Shown one piece after another: positions 33,537 through 42,441 of a stretch of 64,000 nt of DNA (its first letter is position 1; the number at the start of each line of letters is the position of its first letter). This DNA is from Brevundimonas sp. (lineage in GTDB: Bacteria > Pseudomonadota > Alphaproteobacteria > Caulobacterales > Caulobacteraceae), in the NCBI GenBank assembly GCA_016742215.1, contig JACVCC010000001.1, forward strand, positions 186,001-250,000. The letters run 5' to 3'. Both the position numbers and the translations under genes were made by a program. Under the pieces are notes generated by a model, which was given only the letters and a program-made list of their open reading frames with translations, was not told the DNA's origin and searched no databases.

Positions 33537-33566
33537 AAGGCGCGGAAGCCTGAGCTTCCGCGCCTT
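33537..33566 (-). terminator. intrinsic terminator of cspA
   Basis: AAGGCGCGGAAGC (33537-33549), loop CTGA, GCTTCCGCGCCTT (33554-33566): 13 perfect pairs. On the minus strand it is followed by TTTCTTT. It lies 22 bases past the cspA stop. Confidence 0.9.
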
Positions 33567-33588
33567 CAACTCTGCATGGATCAGATCC

Positions 33589-33792
33589 TTAGAGGACCTT
33601 CAGATCCACGGCCGAGGTCTTGCCGCGCTGGGATTCCAGCTCGTACTCGACCTTGGCGTTCTCATCGAGGCCCGCCAGGCCAGCCTTCTGGACGGCGGTG
33701 ATGTGGACGAAAACGTCCGAGCCGCCGGTATCCGGTTGGATGAAGCCGTAGCCCTTGGTGGGGTTGAACCACTTGACCGTGCCGGTCGCCAT
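33589..33792 (-). CDS. cspA: cold-shock domain protein
   Basis: A 67-residue single OB-fold protein: TGTVKWFNPTKGYGFIQPD contains RNP1 (KGYGFI) and DVFVHI is RNP2. It binds single-stranded RNA/DNA and melts mRNA structure. Length is exactly that of bacterial Csp proteins. The ATG has GGAGACGC seven bases upstream. The ~200 bases above it hold no gene and may contain the long structured leader common for cold-shock genes. Whether it is cold-induced is not shown. The cspA name is by similarity; paralogues are likely elsewhere. Confidence 0.95.
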   Translation of the reverse strand: MATGTVKWFNPTKGYGFIQPDTGGSDVFVHITAVQKAGLAGLDENAKVEYELESQRGKTSAVDLKVL

Positions 33793-34020
33793 TTGTGCGT
33801 CTCCGTAAACGCGCTTTTCCAGGCGGACTCCCCGGCGGGGAATCCGTCAGCCCATCTGGACAAGCTCGTTCAGGCGAAGGAGCGATACGCGGGGGTGGAG
33901 ACCGCGCGAAATCCGGACTGCGGGCGAAGTTCTCACCCGCAAAGCGGAGCCGGTCAACAGGAAAGCGATTCGCGCAGCACGCGAAACGGCGTTACGCCAG
34001 AATGGCGCAGCCGGTCGTTC

Positions 34021-34782
34021 TCAGGCGCAGAGACCGCGCGGCGCGCCGTCCAGATGCAGGTGATCGCGGTGCGCCTCGTTGTAGTCCGGGGTGAGAACCG
34101 TGGAGAATACGCGGCAGGCGCCATCGCGGATGCGGTGCAGGAAATCGCCCGCCTCGCGACCGTTGCGGCCCTCGCCCGTCCAGTCGTCGGTCAGGCTGAC
34201 GGTGCGGCCGTCCTCCAGCCGCACGGCGGCGATGTCCAGCGCATTGGCCCGCGCGTGCTCGCTGGGGCGGTCTTGCGGCTTGTCGGAGTTGTAGATGCGG
34301 CGGCAGGAATAGGAGCCGTAGTTCTCGACCCGGGCGACGCGCGAGCCGAGCACCTCCTCCGCGGCCGGTTGAAGCACCTGCCGGTCCCAGATCACATAGC
34401 GGACGGCCAGCGGGCACTGCATCACCAGTCCGCCGGGGCTGAGCGGGGTGACAGCGCCGCCGGTGATGCGCACCGCGCCGCGCACGATGCAGAAGCCGCC
34501 GTCGTCGCGGTCCTCGGCCCGCTCGACCGTGACCCCGGCCTCGCGCAGCACCTGCATGCAGGCGTCGGTGGTGGCGGTGATGTCCTCGGCGGCGGAGGCG
34601 TGGCTGAGCTCGAAGTCGGCGACCTTGGCGGCGGTGGCCTGGCCGATCGGATGGCTGAGATCCAGCGGCTTCCACGGCAGGTCCTGATCCGGCGCGAAGG
34701 CGTTCAGCAGGGCGAAGGCCGCGCAGACGCCCAGCGCGGCCTCCCACAACAGATTCCAGAAATCGGCGAAGTCGCGCTTCAT
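34021..34782 (-). CDS. extensin-like family protein (M15-like fold)
   Basis: A 253-residue protein with one N-terminal membrane segment (~12-27) and an extensin-like C-terminal domain. Zinc-site-like motifs SEHARANALDIAAVRLEDG (~170) and HRDHLHLDGAPRGLC at the end match this family, which shares the fold of D-Ala-D-Ala carboxypeptidases. Cysteines at ~75, 97 and the end suggest disulfides in the periplasm. It probably acts on peptidoglycan; enzymatic function is inferred. It precedes the serine hydrolase by 45 bases on the same strand order. Confidence 0.85.
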   Translation of the reverse strand: MKRDFADFWNLLWEAALGVCAAFALLNAFAPDQDLPWKPLDLSHPIGQATAAKVADFELSHASAAEDITATTDACMQVLREAGVTVERAEDRDDGGFCIVRGAVRITGGAVTPLSPGGLVMQCPLAVRYVIWDRQVLQPAAEEVLGSRVARVENYGSYSCRRIYNSDKPQDRPSEHARANALDIAAVRLEDGRTVSLTDDWTGEGRNGREAGDFLHRIRDGACRVFSTVLTPDYNEAHRDHLHLDGAPRGLCA

Positions 34783-34827
34783 GCCGGATCAGCGTTAACC
34801 GACCCGGCGCGACGGCGCTATCCCGCT

Positions 34828-35949
34828 CTATGTCGGGGCGAAAATGCCGGTCAGGGCGCGGGCCATGGCCTGATTGGCCGGGCCGCCCTTGACCCGGTCG
34901 TTGGCGATGGAGACCACGGCCAGCCCCCGCGCCGGGGCGACCACGGCGATCGCGTGCCACATGGTGTTGGAGCCCTCGTGCGCCAGCGCGGTCCCCTGCG
35001 CCCACGGCGGGGTGCTGGCGCCCCAGCCATAGGCATAGGGCGGAGGGGTCCCCTCGGGCGGGGTGACGAGGCGGGTCATCGTCGCGGGGCTCAGCTGGCC
35101 GTCGCCGTCGTTCAGATACAGGCGCAGGAAGCGGGCGTAGTCGGCCAGCGTCATATGCATCCGCCCGGCCGGCCCCAGCAGGGCGGGATTGTCGGCGCCG
35201 CGGGCCGGATCGACGGCGGTGAGGACCTCGCCCATGGCCCGGTGGCCCCACGGGTTGTCGCCCAGCGGCGCGCCGAAGCCGACGGAGGCAGCGCCCATCG
35301 GTGCGAACAGGTGGGCGCGGATGGCGTCCTCCCACGACTGGTCGGTGAGGCGCTCGATGGCGGCGCCGGCCAGGGCATAGCCGGCGTTGGAATAGGCGAA
35401 GGCGCCGCGCTGGCCGGTCGGGGCCTTTCCGAGAAGATCGGCGGCGAAGGCGGTGCGCTGCTCGCGGATCGGGCGCTGGTCCTGATGGCCGGCGATCAGC
35501 ACCTCGCGGGTCACGGCCTGACGGTCGTCGATGCCGGCGCGGTGGCGCAGCAGGTCGTCGATGGTGGCCTCGGCATAGCCGGGGGCCAGCGTCAGGTCGG
35601 GGAAGAGGCTGGAAAGAGGCGCATCCCAGCGGGCGCGGCCCTGCTCGACCAGCTTCGCATAGAGGGCCGCCGTCATCGCCTTGCCGTTCGAGCCGAGGTG
35701 CCACAGGTCGTCGGTGGTCGCGGCTTCCGGCTGGCCGGTGCGCCGCACGCCGCGCACGCCGGACCAGACCACGCCCCCGCGTCCGACCACGGCCGAGATC
35801 ATGGCCGGCGGGGCGTGCTGGGCGAAGGTCGCGTCGAGCGCGGCATCGGCCTGTGCGGCGTTGTCCTGCGCGAAGGCGAGGCGGGGCAAGGCGGCGAGAG
35901 CCGGCGCGGCGGCGAAGCCGGCCAGCAGCCGGCGGCGATGGATGATCAT
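34828..35949 (-). CDS. serine hydrolase, class C beta-lactamase fold
   Basis: A 373-residue secreted enzyme. The N-terminus RRRLLAGFAAAPALAALPRL looks like a twin-arginine signal. The active site Ser is in LGSNGKAMTAAL (S-x-x-K), Tyr in YSNAGYAL (Y-x-N), and the third motif is HEGSN (H-x-G). Members include esterases, D-amino-acid peptidases and beta-lactamases; the natural substrate is not evident and resistance should not be assumed. It diverges from ppk2. Confidence 0.9.
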   Translation of the reverse strand: MIIHRRRLLAGFAAAPALAALPRLAFAQDNAAQADAALDATFAQHAPPAMISAVVGRGGVVWSGVRGVRRTGQPEAATTDDLWHLGSNGKAMTAALYAKLVEQGRARWDAPLSSLFPDLTLAPGYAEATIDDLLRHRAGIDDRQAVTREVLIAGHQDQRPIREQRTAFAADLLGKAPTGQRGAFAYSNAGYALAGAAIERLTDQSWEDAIRAHLFAPMGAASVGFGAPLGDNPWGHRAMGEVLTAVDPARGADNPALLGPAGRMHMTLADYARFLRLYLNDGDGQLSPATMTRLVTPPEGTPPPYAYGWGASTPPWAQGTALAHEGSNTMWHAIAVVAPARGLAVVSIANDRVKGGPANQAMARALTGIFAPT

Positions 35950-36110
35950 GAGGCTTCCCCCGAAAATGTAGTGTGCAGCCTAGCCTCAGCGACCAGCGAA
36001 ATCCCATGAGAACGCGGACAGGATTGGGGCGCGATCGGACGCTTTCGGTGTCGGTGATGAAACACGACGGCAACATTGCCCGTTCCGCTGTCGAAGCGCA
36101 GGGTGGAGTC

Positions 36111-36857
36111 ATGGGCAAGAGCAAGGACTACGACCGGGCGCTCGAGGCGCTGCAGATCCGGCTGGTGGAGACCCAGGCCTGGACCATCGACAAGGGCCTG
36201 CGCACGGTGATCGTGTTCGAGGGCCGGGACTCGGCGGGCAAGGACGGGGCCATAAAGCGGCTGACCGAATACATGTCGCCGCGGCAGACGCGGGTCGTCG
36301 CCCTGCCCAAGCCGACCGAGCGCGAGACGACGCAATGGTATTTCCAGCGCTACGTCCCGCACCTGCCGGCGGCGGGCGAGACGGTGCTGTTCAACCGCTC
36401 CTGGTACAATCGGGCCGGGGTGGAGCCGGTGATGGGCTTCTGCACGCCGGAACAGCACGAGGCCTTCCTGCACGCCGCCCCGCGCTTCGAGCGGGCGCTG
36501 GTCGATGACGGGGTGAAGCTGATCAAGCTGTGGCTCGACATCTCCAAGGACGAGCAGGCCAAGCGGCTGGAAGAGCGGGTGAAGGATACGCTGAAGCGGT
36601 TCAAGGTTTCGTCGCTGGACGCCGAGGCGCAGGCGCGCTGGGACGCCTATTCCGCCGCCCGCGACCGGATGCTGAAGGAGACCGACAGCGAGGCCGCGCC
36701 CTGGACGGTGATCTCGACCGACGACAAGAAGACGGCCCGGCTGAACATCATCCGCCACGTCCTGCGCGCCATCGGCGGGCCGGGGGCGGAGGCGGACAAG
36801 CCGGACGGCGACGTGGTCTTCGGCGCGGGCAAGGCGAAGGGGAGGCTGGCCGACTGA
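36111..36857 (+). CDS. ppk2: polyphosphate kinase 2 family protein
   Basis: A 248-residue PPK2 that transfers phosphate between polyphosphate and nucleotides. Walker A-like IVFEGRDSAGKDGAIKR, LPKPTERETTQWYFQRYV and VLFNRSWYNRAGVEPVMGF are diagnostic. The start at 36111 follows GGTGGAG; in-frame starts at 36057 (ATG) and 35973 (GTG) lack such sites and would add residues not typical of the family. Its stop codon abuts the stop of the convergent gluQ gene with no gap. Whether it prefers ADP or GDP cannot be read here. Confidence 0.92.
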   Translation: MGKSKDYDRALEALQIRLVETQAWTIDKGLRTVIVFEGRDSAGKDGAIKRLTEYMSPRQTRVVALPKPTERETTQWYFQRYVPHLPAAGETVLFNRSWYNRAGVEPVMGFCTPEQHEAFLHAAPRFERALVDDGVKLIKLWLDISKDEQAKRLEERVKDTLKRFKVSSLDAEAQARWDAYSAARDRMLKETDSEAAPWTVISTDDKKTARLNIIRHVLRAIGGPGAEADKPDGDVVFGAGKAKGRLAD

Positions 36858-37709
36858 TCAGCCGAACCCCAGCTCGCCCCTGAGGACCTGCGGGCTCATG
36901 CCGCCCGCGCGCAGCTCGGCCAGGGTCACCGACCGGTCCCGCTTGGCGTAGCGCCGCCCGTCGGGCCCGGTCAGCAGGCGATGGTGCTGGTAGACCGGCG
37001 TCTCCCACCCCATCAGCGCCTGGATCAGGACCTGGATGTGCGTCGCCTCGAACAGGTCCAGCCCGCGGATGACGCGGGTGACGCCCTGCAGGTTGTCGTC
37101 GTGGGTGACGGCGACGTGGTAGGCCGAGCCGGCGTCCTTGCGGGCCACGACCACATCGCCGGCGGTCTCTGGCCGGGCGCGGATCAGGCCCCGCTTGTCG
37201 CCCTCGCCCTCCTCGACGAAGGCGAGCGCCTCCCATGCCCGGCCGCCCAGCGCGTCGCGGGCGCGGTCCAGCGACAGGCGCCAGGCGTAGCCGCGGCCCT
37301 CGGCCAGCAGGGCGGCCTCCTCCCCAGCGGGATGGGGCCCCGGCCGTACCGCCTCCGCCGGCCCGTGCGGCGCATCGCCGATGGCGTCCAGGATTTCCTT
37401 GCGAGTCCGGAAACAGCGGTAGAGCAGGCCGCGCCGCTCGAGCGTATCGACCACGGCGGCGAAGTCGGCCAGGTGAACCGACTGCCGCCGCACCGGCGTC
37501 TCCCAGTCGAGGCCCAGCCAGGCGAGGTCCTCGAGGATGGCGGTCTCGAACTCCGGCCGGCAGCGCGTCGGGTCGATATCCTCGATCCGCAGGACGAACC
37601 GTCCGCCCGCCGCCCGCGCCGCCGTCCACGCCGTCAGGGCGGAGAAGGCATGGCCCCGGTGCAGCAGACCGGTGGGCGAGGGGGCGAAGCGGGTGACGAG
37701 GTCGGTCAC
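36858..37709 (-). CDS. gluQ: tRNA glutamyl-Q(34) synthetase
   Basis: A 283-residue truncated glutamyl-tRNA synthetase paralogue, without the anticodon-binding domain, that attaches Glu to queuosine 34 of tRNA-Asp. FAPSPTGLLHRGHAFSALTA carries the HIGH-like motif; RIEDIDPTRCRPEF and YAKRDRSVTL (KMSKS-like) are present. It starts at GTG 37709, which overlaps the TGA of the upstream JmjC gene (GTGA), so translation is coupled. The longer frame is antisense-type shadow sequence. Confidence 0.92.
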   Translation of the reverse strand: MTDLVTRFAPSPTGLLHRGHAFSALTAWTAARAAGGRFVLRIEDIDPTRCRPEFETAILEDLAWLGLDWETPVRRQSVHLADFAAVVDTLERRGLLYRCFRTRKEILDAIGDAPHGPAEAVRPGPHPAGEEAALLAEGRGYAWRLSLDRARDALGGRAWEALAFVEEGEGDKRGLIRARPETAGDVVVARKDAGSAYHVAVTHDDNLQGVTRVIRGLDLFEATHIQVLIQALMGWETPVYQHHRLLTGPDGRRYAKRDRSVTLAELRAGGMSPQVLRGELGFG

Positions 37710-38839
37710 AGCCGTTTCAGAGCGCCGGCCCGGACGGCCTGCTCGACCGCCTCGCGGATCGTGTCCGGCGGGATGAAGTCGAACTGGGCCAGCATGTCCT
37801 CCAGCGCGAGCTGCGGCTGGGACAGGGCCCAGTCGATCGCGATCGCGCCCGGCCCGGCGATCCGTGGCGGCATCAGGCCGGTGGGGCGGTACAGGGTGAG
37901 GGCCGGACGCGTCGGCAGGGCGTAGGGCGTATCGCGCGGCACCAGTCGTTCCTGGCTCATGGCGATCTCGTCGACGAACTCGGGCCGTTCGGTCAGCGCC
38001 GCCAGCCGGCGACCGAGGTCCGCCAACTGCTGTCGGAGCGGTCGTCCGCCATCCTCGCCGGAAGGACGCAGCCAGGCGCGGAACGCCGGATCCTGCATGG
38101 CGGCGGACTCGAGCAGTCCGAACAGGACGCGGCCGTACAGCGGCGTCACCGAGAAGGTCACATGCAGTGAGGCGCCCTCGGTCGCCAGGGCGTCGTGGTA
38201 CCAGCCGCGGGGCAGATACAGGACGTCGCCGGGGTTCATCACGACCTCCTGCATCAGGGCGCCGCGCGTGCGCGCGAACCAGCGGCGCGCCTCGTCGCTG
38301 TCCTCCGGCAGGGTCATCGGGGCGTTGGCGCGGTTCTGGTAGAGCCGCCAGACCTTCTGACCTTCCACCTGCACCGCGAAGACGTGATGGAGGTCGAAGT
38401 GGGTGTCGAACGCCTGAACCCCTCCGAACGAGCAATAGACGTTGGCGCCCACGAGGCCCGCGAAGGTTTCGGACAGGGTCCTGCTGATCGCCCGCAGCTC
38501 GGGCGTCAGCCCCTGGACGTCGCCGGCGATCAGGCTGGCCCCATTGGCCAGCAGCGTCTGCACCTTGGCCGGAGCGGGGCGGAGGCTGGCGCCCGACTGG
38601 CTGCGGACCTCGCTGCAATAGGCGGACGGATCGATGGGGTCGCCGTTGTAGACCATCTTCAGGGTCTGGGCGGTCCAGATCGAAGACTGGTCGAGCAGGG
38701 CGTTGAACCCCGCCCAATCCAGCAAGGCGCGCTTGCCCGCGGCCGCGTCCGCCGGAATGTACAGCGGTTTCCGGTCGTCATAGTCGGCGTGGAAGGCGTC
38801 GGCCGTGACCGGTGCGAGCAGTTCGTCCAGAGTGAGCAT
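37706..38839 (-). CDS. JmjC/cupin-4 protein, RoxA (YcfD)-like arginine hydroxylase
   Basis: A 377-residue Fe(II)/2-oxoglutarate dioxygenase-type protein. The metal triad fits FDTHFDLHHVFAVQVEGQK (His-x-Asp) and, ~60 residues later, ASLHVTFSV (distal His); MNPGDVLYLPRGWYHDA is the JmjC core. YcfD/RoxA of E. coli hydroxylates Arg81 of ribosomal protein L16. Overlap with gluQ puts two translation-apparatus modifiers in one operon. The substrate here is inferred from the family. Confidence 0.85.
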   Translation of the reverse strand: MLTLDELLAPVTADAFHADYDDRKPLYIPADAAAGKRALLDWAGFNALLDQSSIWTAQTLKMVYNGDPIDPSAYCSEVRSQSGASLRPAPAKVQTLLANGASLIAGDVQGLTPELRAISRTLSETFAGLVGANVYCSFGGVQAFDTHFDLHHVFAVQVEGQKVWRLYQNRANAPMTLPEDSDEARRWFARTRGALMQEVVMNPGDVLYLPRGWYHDALATEGASLHVTFSVTPLYGRVLFGLLESAAMQDPAFRAWLRPSGEDGGRPLRQQLADLGRRLAALTERPEFVDEIAMSQERLVPRDTPYALPTRPALTLYRPTGLMPPRIAGPGAIAIDWALSQPQLALEDMLAQFDFIPPDTIREAVEQAVRAGALKRL

Positions 38840-38883
38840 GGGCGGATGCTAGAGGGACCGCGCATCCGTGTCGACGAGGTTTC

Positions 38884-39543
38884 ATGAACGCCGCCCCCGG
38901 TCCGCAGGAGATCGCCGCCGCCCGCAAGGCGCTGGTCGCGCTCGACCCCGCGCTGGAGCGCGCGCACCTCGCGATGCCGGTCTTCGAGTGGCGGTCGCGC
39001 GTGGGCGGATACGAGGGCCTGTTCCGCATGATCGTGGAACAACAGGTCTCGCTGGCCTCGGCGGCGGCGATCTGGAAGCGGGTGACCGAGGGGCTGGAGC
39101 ATGAGCTGACGCCGCAGCGCGTGCTGGCCACCGACATCGAGGCCCTGCGCGCCATGGGGCTGTCGATCCAGAAGGCGACCTATGGCCACGAGATCGCGCG
39201 GGCGCACGTCGAGGGGCGCATCGATTTCGACCATCTGGAGCGGCTGTCAGATCAGGAGGCCACGGCGCGGCTGGTGGCGATCAAGGGCGTCGGGCGCTGG
39301 ACCGCCGAGACCTTCCTGATGTTCTGCGAAGCCCGCACCGACGTGTTTCCCGCCGGGGATATCGCCCTGCAGGAGGCGATGAAGTGGGCGGATCGCGCGA
39401 CGCTGCGGCCCCGGGAAAAGGACGCTTATCTGAGATCCGAAGCGTGGAAGCCGCATCGAAGCGTTGCGGCGCACCTGCTTTGGGGGTGGTATGGAGCGGT
39501 GAAGCGCGGCGAGGTCGCGCTGGAGGACACCGCCCAGCCGTGA
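38884..39543 (+). CDS. alkA: DNA-3-methyladenine glycosylase II (AlkA type)
   Basis: A 219-residue HhH-GPD glycosylase that removes alkylated purines. The HhH is LVAIKGVGRWTAETFLMF, followed by the GPD segment FPAGDIALQEAM with catalytic Asp. Shorter than E. coli AlkA because the N-terminal domain is missing, as in many bacteria. Its stop overlaps the GTG of the next gene (GTGA). It diverges from the JmjC-gluQ operon across 44 bases. Confidence 0.92.
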   Translation: MNAAPGPQEIAAARKALVALDPALERAHLAMPVFEWRSRVGGYEGLFRMIVEQQVSLASAAAIWKRVTEGLEHELTPQRVLATDIEALRAMGLSIQKATYGHEIARAHVEGRIDFDHLERLSDQEATARLVAIKGVGRWTAETFLMFCEARTDVFPAGDIALQEAMKWADRATLRPREKDAYLRSEAWKPHRSVAAHLLWGWYGAVKRGEVALEDTAQP

Positions 39544-40187
39544 CGCCCCTTGTCGATCCGAACCTGGCCACGCCCGAGACCGTTCTGGGCGCGCTCGACT
39601 TTGCCGGCGTCGCCGTGTTCGCGGCGACCGGGGCGCTGGCGGCCGCCCGCCAGAAGCATGACCTCGTCACCTTCGCCTTCTTCGGCGCCATCACCGGCGT
39701 CGGCGGCGGGACGCTGCGCGATCTGCTGATCGGCTCCCCGGTCTTCTGGGTGCACGACTGGCGCTACATCGCCGTCTGCCTCGCCGCTTCGGTGGCGGTC
39801 TGGCTGGTCGGCGCCCGGCCGTGGCGTTTCCGCGCCCTGCTGTGGCTCGATGCGGTCGGTCTGGCCGCCTATGGGGTGCTGGGCGCCGCCAAGGCCGATG
39901 CGGCCGGGATCGCGCCGCTGATCTGCATCGTCATGGGGGCCCTGACGGCCTGCTTCGGCGGGGTGGTCCGCGATCTGCTGGCCGGAGAGCCCTCGATCCT
40001 TCTGAGGCGGGAGATCACGGTGTCGGCGGCCCTCGTCGCCGCCACCATCTTCGTCGTCGCCCAGGCGATGGGGCTGGCGGCCTGGCCGGCGGCCTTCGTC
40101 GCGTCCGCCTGCGGCTTCGCCCTGCGGGCCGGAGCGCTGGTCTGGGGCTGGAGCCTTCCGTCCTTCCCCGGCACCGTCACGCGCTGA
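39540..40187 (+). CDS. TRIC-type (UPF0126/YadS) cation channel family protein
   Basis: A 215-residue protein with seven predicted membrane helices. The duplicated motif is visible twice: FAATGALAAARQ...GGGTLRDLLIG and GAAKAD...CFGGVVRDLLAGEPSILLR. This is the prokaryotic homologue of trimeric intracellular cation channels. It starts at a GTG overlapping the alkA stop, so the two are co-translated, though no functional link is evident. Confidence 0.9.
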   Translation: MTPLVDPNLATPETVLGALDFAGVAVFAATGALAAARQKHDLVTFAFFGAITGVGGGTLRDLLIGSPVFWVHDWRYIAVCLAASVAVWLVGARPWRFRALLWLDAVGLAAYGVLGAAKADAAGIAPLICIVMGALTACFGGVVRDLLAGEPSILLRREITVSAALVAATIFVVAQAMGLAAWPAAFVASACGFALRAGALVWGWSLPSFPGTVTR

Positions 40188-40323
40188 CGTTTCGCGAAAC
40201 CTTCGCCTCGTCGTCATCGCCAAGCCCTCGAATCAGGGCTACCGTTCTCCTGCCTGACGAGGGAAGGAGACGTGTCTTCAGTCCTGTCGCTTCCATAACC
40301 CTCCGTCACGCGGAGCGGACCTG

Positions 40324-40884
40324 ATGCAGGTCCTGAGCCGACCTCCCTCGGGCTGGCCCGCGTTGGTGTTGAACGCCGACTTCCGACCCCTGTCCTATTA
40401 TCCGCTGTCGATCTGGCCGTGGGAGGAGGTGGTCAAGGCGGTCTATCAGGACCGTGTCGACGTCGTCTCCGAATACGACAAGGTCGTCCGCAGCCCGTCG
40501 ATGGAGATCCGGCTGCCCAGCGTGATCGCGCTGAAGAGCTATGTCGATCAGGATCGCCAGCCGGCCTTCACCCGTTTCAACGTCTTCCTGCGCGACGGCT
40601 TCACCTGCCAGTACTGCGGTGACGTCCGCGAGCTGACCTTCGATCACGTGGTTCCGCGCTGCCTCGGCGGCCGCACGACCTGGGAGAACATCGTCGCCGC
40701 CTGCGGGCCCTGCAACTTGCGCAAGGGCGGCCGGACGCCGGCGCAGGCGGGCATGGCGATCCGCCGCCCGCCCCACCGTCCCAACGCCTACCAGCTCCAG
40801 GAACTGGGCCGCCGCTTCCCGCCCCACTACCTGCACCAAAGCTGGCTGGACTACCTCTACTGGGACATCGAACTGGAGCCCTGA
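40324..40884 (+). CDS. HNH endonuclease domain protein
   Basis: A 186-residue protein conserved in alphaproteobacteria. The HNH core is FTCQYCGDVRELTFDHVVP followed by GGRTTWENIVAACGPCNLRKG, with two CxxC zinc pairs and the His of FDHV. Residues 1-90 form a conserved N-terminal region (LVLNADFRPLSYYPLSIWPW). A GGAGCGGAC site precedes the ATG. The role (DNA repair, anti-phage or other) is not established. No restriction partner is adjacent. Confidence 0.88.
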   Translation: MQVLSRPPSGWPALVLNADFRPLSYYPLSIWPWEEVVKAVYQDRVDVVSEYDKVVRSPSMEIRLPSVIALKSYVDQDRQPAFTRFNVFLRDGFTCQYCGDVRELTFDHVVPRCLGGRTTWENIVAACGPCNLRKGGRTPAQAGMAIRRPPHRPNAYQLQELGRRFPPHYLHQSWLDYLYWDIELEP

Positions 40885-40975
40885 TCGAGGGGGCTGGTTG
40901 GCAGGGATTTGAGGCCGGTGATCCGGCGCGAGAAGAGGATTCTTCGGACTGCCGCGAAGGGGGTAGCGCAGACGT

Positions 40976-41389
40976 TCAACACCGAGCGTGGGACCACGAA
41001 ATGAGTTCACCATCCTCTTTCACGAACTGCGTGGGCGGATTATCCAGCAAGGCGAATACGGCTTCGGAAGGACGACATAGGGCTACCCCCTTGTGCGTCA
41101 CCACGATGGGGCGATTCACGAGGATCGGGTGTTCGACCATGGCGGCGATAATGTCATCGTCGCTGACACCCTCTTCAAGCAGGCCAAGTTCAGCCGCTGG
41201 CGTTCCCTTGTCTCGGATCAGAGCCTTGAGCGGTTTGCCGATCTGATCGGCCAGTGAACGCAACAGATCGGGTGACCAGCCAGCCTCCAGATACTCGACG
41301 ATGACCGGTTCTTCACCAGAGGCGCGGATCATGGCCAGCGTGTTCCGCGACGTGCCGCAGTTTGGGTTGTGGTAGATGGTGACGGTCAT
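40976..41389 (-). CDS. arsC: arsenate reductase, glutaredoxin-dependent
   Basis: A 137-residue ArsC of the glutaredoxin-coupled class that reduces arsenate to arsenite. The N-terminal YHNPNCGTSRNTLAMI contains the catalytic Cys (CGTSR) and ILVNRPIVV the substrate-binding Arg. It ends the ars operon; its ATG overlaps the acr3 stop (ATGA, 41386-41389), so arsenite made here can be exported by the neighbour. Confidence 0.95.
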   Translation of the reverse strand: MTVTIYHNPNCGTSRNTLAMIRASGEEPVIVEYLEAGWSPDLLRSLADQIGKPLKALIRDKGTPAAELGLLEEGVSDDDIIAAMVEHPILVNRPIVVTHKGVALCRPSEAVFALLDNPPTQFVKEDGELISWSHARC

Positions 41390-42441
41390 CGCACGTCTCT
41401 CTGCTGGACGCGCCGCACGGCCGCGCCGGACTCATACCAAGGCTTGGTCCGGTTCACGATCGCGACCACCGAGAGCATGACCGGAACCTCGATCAGCACG
41501 CCCACGACCGTCGCCAGAACGGCGCCGGACTGGATGCCGAACAAGCTGATCGCCGCCGCGACCGCCAGTTCGAAGAAGTTGCTGGCGCCGATCAGGGCGG
41601 ATGGCCCGGCCACGCAGTGCTGCTCCCCCGACGCCCGGTTCAGAAGATAGGCCAGCCCGGAGTTGAAATAGACCTGGATCAGGATCGGGACCGCCAGCAG
41701 ACCGATCACCAGCGGCTGGGCCAGGAGCTTCTCGCCCTGGAAGCCAAAGAGCAGAACGAGCGTCGCCAAAAGGGACACGATGGACACTGGCTGGAGGACC
41801 GCGAGAGTACGATCCAGCACATGGCCGTCTCGCTTCGCCATCACGCGCCGCACGATCTGGGCGATGATGACCGGCGCCACGATGTAGAGCAGCACCGACA
41901 GGGCCAGTGTCGTCCAGGGCACCATGATGGCGGACAGGCCGAGCAGAAGGCCGACGACGGGGGCGAAGGCCACGATCATGATCGCGTCGTTCAGAGCCAC
42001 CTGCGACAGGGTGAAGTTGGCGTCGCCCCTGGTCAGATGACTCCACACGAAGACCATGGCTGTGCACGGCGCCGCAGCGAGCAGGATCAGCCCGGCGATG
42101 TAGCTGTCGATCTCGGCCGCCGGGAGCCACGGTCGAAACCAGACCGACAGGAAGAGCCATGCCAGCAAGGCCATGGAGAACGGTTTGACGGCCCAGTTCA
42201 CAAACAGGGTGACGCTGATGCCGCGCCAGTGACGGCCAACCTGCGCCAAGGCCGAGAAATCGACCTTGAGCAACATCGGGATGATCATCAGCCACACCAG
42301 CCCGGCGACCGGCAGGTTGATCGACGCGACCTCCATCGCGCCCAACGCAGCAAAGGCATCAGGCGCCAGTGCACCGAGTGCGACGCCGATCACGATGCAC
42401 AGCAGCACCCAGAGGGAGAGGTAGCGTTCGAAGACTGACAT
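41386..42441 (-). CDS. acr3: arsenite efflux permease, ACR3 family
   Basis: A 351-residue transporter with ten membrane helices that exports arsenite using the proton gradient. The family segments are LWLMIIPMLLKVDF near residue 50 and the conserved cysteine segment AAAPCTAMVFVWSHLTRGDA near 130; a late GASNFFELAVAAAISLFG motif is also diagnostic. One base overlaps the arsN2 gene upstream (TGATG). Length is normal. Confidence 0.95.
   Translation of the reverse strand: MSVFERYLSLWVLLCIVIGVALGALAPDAFAALGAMEVASINLPVAGLVWLMIIPMLLKVDFSALAQVGRHWRGISVTLFVNWAVKPFSMALLAWLFLSVWFRPWLPAAEIDSYIAGLILLAAAPCTAMVFVWSHLTRGDANFTLSQVALNDAIMIVAFAPVVGLLLGLSAIMVPWTTLALSVLLYIVAPVIIAQIVRRVMAKRDGHVLDRTLAVLQPVSIVSLLATLVLLFGFQGEKLLAQPLVIGLLAVPILIQVYFNSGLAYLLNRASGEQHCVAGPSALIGASNFFELAVAAAISLFGIQSGAVLATVVGVLIEVPVMLSVVAIVNRTKPWYESGAAVRRVQQRDVR

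Noticed and set aside
34828..35949. Beta-lactamase (antibiotic resistance gene)
   Set aside because: The fold and SxxK/YxN motifs also fit esterases and peptidases; no class C beta-lactamase-specific KTG motif was seen (HEGSN instead).
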